A stretch of 64,000 bases of DNA from Pseudomonas sp. ABC1 (lineage in GTDB: Bacteria > Pseudomonadota > Gammaproteobacteria > Pseudomonadales > Pseudomonadaceae): the NCBI RefSeq assembly GCF_013395055.1, contig NZ_CP058349.1:930001-994000 (forward strand), read 5' to 3'. Positions 59,820 to 64,000 of the stretch are shown one piece after another. Numbering within the stretch: position 1 is the stretch's first letter; each line of letters starts with the position of its first letter. The notes beneath the pieces are model-generated. The model did not search any database. It was not told the DNA's origin and saw nothing but the letters and a program-made list of their open reading frames with translations. The position numbers were made by a program, and so were the translations under genes.

Positions 59820-59995
59820 GGGGGCCTTGAGATTTTTTACCGCTCACCGTTTCCGGTGTGCGAACCCCGCAGCCACTCGACGATCCTGCTTGATAAAGCT
59901 TTCGGCTCTCCCCGAGATTTCTTTAGTGCCACGGGGTGCAGCCCCCTAAACGCTTCATGAATAAACCGCCAAGATGACTCACTCTGGCGACCTGC

Positions 59996-62900
59996 TCAGT
60001 CCGGCAACCAGGCCTTGCGCCAGTCTTCCAGATTTCCTCCTTCCAGCATCCAGTCACGCTGCACCGCCGCACGCAGTGCATCCCCGGCATTGGCAGCGGC
60101 ATCCAGATCATGGATATGTGCCCGTATGGCATCGACCCAATCCTTGAAGCGGTTCTTCACCCGCATCACAGGCAAGCGGTCATCCTGATAACAACGCACA
60201 TCAGAACAGATGACCGGGAAACCGCAGGCACCGTACTCCAGCAAGCGCAGGTTGCTCTTGCACTCGTTGAACAGATTCTGCTCGACTGGAGCCAGTGCCA
60301 GGTCCAGGTTCAAGCCCGCCAGCATCGCGGGGTACTGGTGGATGGGCACCCCGACATGGAACTCATGGATATAAGGCCGCAGGCTGTCCGGGCACATGCC
60401 GAAAAAGACCCACTCGACCTCCTCGGCCAGTTCCCTGACCACATCCACGATCAGTTCCAGGTCGCCGGTATGGCCAACTCCACCCGCCCAGCCGACACGC
60501 GGCTTGCTACCAGTACGCCGCTCGCTGCGCAGTCCTAACCACCAGTCCAGCGGGAGGCGGTTCTCGATGACCCGGATATCTCTATGCAAGCCTGAAAAAG
60601 CCTCCGCTAGGGGCTGGGTCGATACGACGAAACGATCGACATGCCCCAACGAGCGCCGAAGGCTACGCAGGATATCCTTGGGCATATGCTGGCGATAGAT
60701 GCTCTTGAGCGGTAAGTTGGGCAGGTAGTCGTCCAGCTCGAACACCTTGAAGGCCTTCGAAAAGTCTTTTATCCGGCGCAGCGCTTCCTGCTGCGCCTCC
60801 CCCACTTGTCGCTGCAGCAGGATCACGTCCGGCGTATAGCGCTCCAGTTCGGCGGGCGACAACAGCTCCATGGACAGATACCCGTCGATCAATCCGGCAT
60901 CCCGCACGGTATTGAACGGCTGGATCACCCGGTAATGGCCACAGCCTTGGCGATCGGCATAATGCCCCAGCACCACGGGCAAGGGCCGCCAGGATTGCAG
61001 GGGCTGCCAGGACAACTGAGGATCGGCCAGTTTGAAGCCCTGATCGGTCTGCAGGCTGAACCCCGGGTTATACGCAGGGTCGCGAGCAAGTAATGGAAGC
61101 CAGCGCGCATACATCGCATCTTCTTGCTCGGACGTCGCCGGCACCTCGGACGCAGCCTCCATCAACAGTTGCACCCGAGGCGTCCAGACATTCAGGTAGC
61201 CAGCCTGCTGTAGCCGCAGGCAGAGGTCCACATCCAGCCAAGGCGCCAGCAGAGGCGCTTCATCGAAACCACCGACCTGCTGGAAAACCTCGCGATGAAT
61301 CATCAGGCACTCACCACTGAGGGCCGAATAGTTCTGTTCGACCTGCAAACGCTGCATATAACCGGGATCGTCGAACGAGGCGCCCTCGAAGGCACGCCCC
61401 GCAGGCCCACAAAGACCGAGCAAAAATCCGGCGTGGCGCACCTTGCCATCCGCCGAGAGCAACTTTCCGCCCACTGCGCCAACCTCCGAACGCTGGCCGT
61501 GATTGAGCAGTTGCTGCAACCAGTCATTGTCCATGACTCCCGCGCCATCGCCCAACCACAGGAGAAAATCCCCTCTCGCCTGCTGAGCTGCCTGATTGCA
61601 CAGGGCCGAACGCGACAAGGCAGAACCGAAGCGAAACACCCGCAGCTGATCTGCACCCATTGCCTCCACACCTGCCAGCCACTCGCGCATTTCCGGAGCT
61701 TGGTTGCCATGATCGAGTAACAACACTTCGTAATTGGTGTATCCGGTATGCTCCAGCAGGGTTTCCATGCAACGCTGTATCTGCGGCAAACGATCTTGGA
61801 CCACGATCAGGATGCTCACCGAGCCCAACTGCGCATGTCCGTAGTCCAGCTCGTAACGCCCCGGAAGACGACTGCTCACTCGGGCCTGCTGATAACCGCG
61901 AGCCTGCAGATAACGCTCGATCACTGCTCGCTCCTGCAGACTATCCCGCAACGCGAAGGCGTCACTGGTCAGAAGAGGCTCACTGATATGGCCGATACAA
62001 GCCAGGCCATGGCATTCGATCAGGCGCAACTGATAGTCCAGCTCGAACGCCTCGTCACACTCCGCCGCAAAACCGCCTTGCTCCAACAGAACGTCACGCC
62101 GCAGCAGCCAGTGCCGGGAAAGTCCCGCCGGGAAGCTGAGCAACAAGTCCAGGTTCAGATCCGGGCGCAGGGCAATCCCGTGCTCACCATCCTCCAGGCG
62201 CATCAGCTCATCGGCATACACCGCCAGGCAGGAGTCTGGCGCCCCCAGCAAATCCAACGCCGCAATAAGCAGCCCGCTGGTGGTAAATTCAACTCCTGCC
62301 TCCACGGTCAGCAGCCAATCAGCCGTACTGGAGACCGCCGCCGCATTGAGTGCCGCCACCTCCTGGCCATCGGCAAGCGGTAACACTTCGGCCCGTCCTT
62401 CGACGCCCGGCAAAGCCACTGGCGAGAGCACCCAAACGTCCAGATTGCGATATCGGTTCTTGTTTTCCAGGCTGAGCAGCGTCCGCTCGACTGCCTCCAC
62501 CTCGCCTTTGCCATCGAGCACCACTACCGCAATGCGAGGTCCGCCAGCATTGGCTTGCAGACGCTGGTCGATCAGCCCCTGCTGTACATCCTTGGGCCAC
62601 CGCTCACCCAGCCAGGCAGACAGCGGCACACTGCCCAGGCCTCCAGCTCGCTGAATGGCCGAAAGCACATTGATGGGCTTGAACACCCGCGCCTTGAGCT
62701 GAGTGATCGGTGCGACCCGAACGAAGCGGTTATCTCCGGATGCGCGATACCAACCCAGGTCACGAATCGCCTGGCGGAAGTCTTCATGGCCCTGCGCGCC
62801 GATACCGGGCTGGTCACGGCCTTGCTGGCTGAATTGCTGACGAGAAACCCGGAACCTAGTCAGACGCGTGGAGAGAAAGGCCAGATTGCCGCGCTGCAAC

Positions 62901-63520
62901 AGTTTGGCGTACAACGCCAGATCACCAACCCAGTGGATCGCCTTGCCATTGAGGGACATCAACTGGTCGGCAATTCCCAGTACATCATCACGCCGCGCCA
63001 GGATACAGCTGGGCTCGCCGATAAAATTGATGGTGTGATCGGCGAGAAAAGAAACCAGTTCCTTACCATCGATGATCACATCACCCGCAAAGGGAAAACA
63101 GCTCGCCAGAATATCAGGCAACGGTTCGCCGTGCTCATCAATACGCTGTCTACGGGAAGAAGCCAACACGATGTCCGGCTCGTTCTCCATCACCGTGACG
63201 AGTTCACGGATGCAATCGGGCTCCAGCAGATCGTCATCATGGAGGAACTTGATGTACTTTCCTTGCGCCAGGCGAATGGCCTTGACCGTATTATCGAGTT
63301 CGCCCAGAGCGGTCTCATTTTTGAAATGGCGGATCGGAAATGGCGATCGCCAACGTACACGCTCAATGGCATCTGCAACATGGGAGGTTGGACTGTCATT
63401 GCAAATCACCACTTCCAGGGCAGTATAGGTCTGAGCAAACACACTGGTCAGCACTGACTCAATATACTCCCGCTTGAATGCAGGAATCACAACGCTCACC
63501 AGCGGATCACAGCCTTTCAT
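59996..63520 (-). CDS. Multi-domain glycosyltransferase, likely for flagellin
   Basis: 1174 residues. A GT2 domain begins at the N-terminus (VSVVIPAFKREYIESVL, FLHDDDLLEPDCI near 94-106). A central region, partly degenerate, leads into a second GT2 domain (VSILIVVQDRLPQI near 570, FLLWLGDGAGVMDNDWL near 655). The C-terminal ~300 residues are GT1/GT4-like (GWAGGVGHTGDLELIVD near 1025). Similar giant proteins next to fliC (Fgt1/FgtA) glycosylate flagellin in plant-associated and other pseudomonads. ATG at 63520 is better spaced to GAGAGG than the GTG at 63529. The role is inferred from place and domains. Confidence 0.82.
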   Translation of the reverse strand: MKGCDPLVSVVIPAFKREYIESVLTSVFAQTYTALEVVICNDSPTSHVADAIERVRWRSPFPIRHFKNETALGELDNTVKAIRLAQGKYIKFLHDDDLLEPDCIRELVTVMENEPDIVLASSRRQRIDEHGEPLPDILASCFPFAGDVIIDGKELVSFLADHTINFIGEPSCILARRDDVLGIADQLMSLNGKAIHWVGDLALYAKLLQRGNLAFLSTRLTRFRVSRQQFSQQGRDQPGIGAQGHEDFRQAIRDLGWYRASGDNRFVRVAPITQLKARVFKPINVLSAIQRAGGLGSVPLSAWLGERWPKDVQQGLIDQRLQANAGGPRIAVVVLDGKGEVEAVERTLLSLENKNRYRNLDVWVLSPVALPGVEGRAEVLPLADGQEVAALNAAAVSSTADWLLTVEAGVEFTTSGLLIAALDLLGAPDSCLAVYADELMRLEDGEHGIALRPDLNLDLLLSFPAGLSRHWLLRRDVLLEQGGFAAECDEAFELDYQLRLIECHGLACIGHISEPLLTSDAFALRDSLQERAVIERYLQARGYQQARVSSRLPGRYELDYGHAQLGSVSILIVVQDRLPQIQRCMETLLEHTGYTNYEVLLLDHGNQAPEMREWLAGVEAMGADQLRVFRFGSALSRSALCNQAAQQARGDFLLWLGDGAGVMDNDWLQQLLNHGQRSEVGAVGGKLLSADGKVRHAGFLLGLCGPAGRAFEGASFDDPGYMQRLQVEQNYSALSGECLMIHREVFQQVGGFDEAPLLAPWLDVDLCLRLQQAGYLNVWTPRVQLLMEAASEVPATSEQEDAMYARWLPLLARDPAYNPGFSLQTDQGFKLADPQLSWQPLQSWRPLPVVLGHYADRQGCGHYRVIQPFNTVRDAGLIDGYLSMELLSPAELERYTPDVILLQRQVGEAQQEALRRIKDFSKAFKVFELDDYLPNLPLKSIYRQHMPKDILRSLRRSLGHVDRFVVSTQPLAEAFSGLHRDIRVIENRLPLDWWLGLRSERRTGSKPRVGWAGGVGHTGDLELIVDVVRELAEEVEWVFFGMCPDSLRPYIHEFHVGVPIHQYPAMLAGLNLDLALAPVEQNLFNECKSNLRLLEYGACGFPVICSDVRCYQDDRLPVMRVKNRFKDWVDAIRAHIHDLDAAANAGDALRAAVQRDWMLEGGNLEDWRKAWLPD

Positions 63521-63731
63521 TCCAAACACACCTCTCGCTGATCGACAGTATAAAAAAGGCTATATCCCCACTAGCTGTTGTTGCTCCGAATTACCTCACA
63601 GCGGCGCAAATTTTCGGATCAATCCGCGCCTACAGATGCGCAACAACCCACAGCGACATAGTTATAAAATGCCTTGATCTTTTGTTTAGCACAAACGTTG
63701 GACAAACCACATATCAAGACGACCATCAATA

Positions 63732-64000
63732 TCAGGACGCAGCGACTTTACGAACGATCACACTCCCCGAGCAATCAGCCACAGGCACGATATACTCCAG
63801 CTTATCCGAAAAGAACTCATCAATTGCCTTCTCGGCACCCGGCCAATACAGGCTTGAATAATCGTGCATGATGATAAAGCCTCCGGGGGACATGAGAGGG
63901 TAAAAATACTCGAGCCCAGCCAGCATAGGCGCATACAGATCACAATCCAGATGCACAAGAGAATACTGAACATCATTCGGCAAGGCGGATCGTGTTTCCG
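63732..64000 (-). CDS. TylF/MycF-type sugar O-methyltransferase, C-terminal part
   Basis: The last ~89 residues of a SAM-dependent methyltransferase; the frame runs off the right edge of the window. VHLDCDLYAPMLAGLEYF, GGFIIMHDY and the closing PVADCSGSVIVRK are typical of the TylF family, which methylates sugars. With the glycosyltransferase next door it suggests a methylated flagellin glycan. The 210-bp gap between the two genes holds nothing I recognise. Confidence 0.82.
   Translation of the reverse strand, partial: ETRSALPNDVQYSLVHLDCDLYAPMLAGLEYFYPLMSPGGFIIMHDYSSLYWPGAEKAIDEFFSDKLEYIVPVADCSGSVIVRKVAAS

Overview
The window reads as a chromosomal segment of a Pseudomonas species (gamma-proteobacteria, high GC, polar flagellum). 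The supporting marks are the crfX-cmpX-sigX-oprF cluster, the yajC-secD-secF / tgt-queA / lptFG block in its Pseudomonas arrangement, a fliC-flaG-fliD-fliS cluster with a FliA-type promoter, and a PqqF of Pseudomonas type. No phage, plasmid, CRISPR or complete insertion sequence is seen. I cannot name the species.

Layout. 1-5.4 kb: the 3' part of a heavy-metal-type RND pump, a YihY/BrkB membrane protein, an unknown small protein, tRNA-Thr and a CvfB-like S1 protein. 5.4-7.0 kb: a repeat-bearing spacer and a periplasmic PQQ-type sugar dehydrogenase. 7.1-14.4 kb: two small envelope proteins, a PAS-GGDEF cyclase, a membrane-anchored nitrilase-fold protein overlapping an AraC regulator, and an 841-residue PAS-PAS-GAF-like-GGDEF-EAL protein. 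14.5-24.5 kb: a possible 30-residue acidic protein, a glycine-zipper protein, secF, secD, yajC, tgt, queA, tRNA-Leu, a cold-shock protein, an RDD protein, lptG and lptF. 24.7-32.6 kb: oprF, sigX, cmpX, crfX, a porin, pqqF and hemH.

32.8-50.0 kb: a complete minus-strand locus for an MSHA-type (mannose-sensitive haemagglutinin) type IV pilus, in the order mshI, a PilN-like gene, mshJ, K, L, M, N, E, G, an F-like prepilin, mshA, two further MshA-like pilins, mshC, D, O, P, Q. Most genes overlap or nearly touch, so this looks like one long operon. A strong terminator and a palindromic mobile-type repeat sit just after the presumed major pilin gene, and a sigma-54-like site sits just before it. 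This would allow mshA to be expressed far above the rest. The assembly ATPase MshE carries two copies of the N-terminal motif known to bind cyclic di-GMP, and three cyclic-di-GMP enzymes (8.3, 11.9 and 53.0 kb) lie in the same window. No prepilin peptidase gene is present, so PilD encoded elsewhere must be used.

50-64 kb: a possible small gene after dinB, dinB, a SapC-family protein, a decayed stretch, a Cache-GGDEF cyclase, a thioesterase converging on it, a tandem Ala-Glu-Ala-Glu tRNA cluster with a near-consensus promoter, then fliS, fliD, flaG and fliC. Behind fliC lies a 1174-residue multi-domain glycosyltransferase and the end of a TylF-type methyltransferase, which together look like the edge of a flagellin glycosylation island. 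Overall the window is dominated by surface appendages (pilus and flagellum), envelope biogenesis, and the cyclic-di-GMP signalling likely to control attachment.
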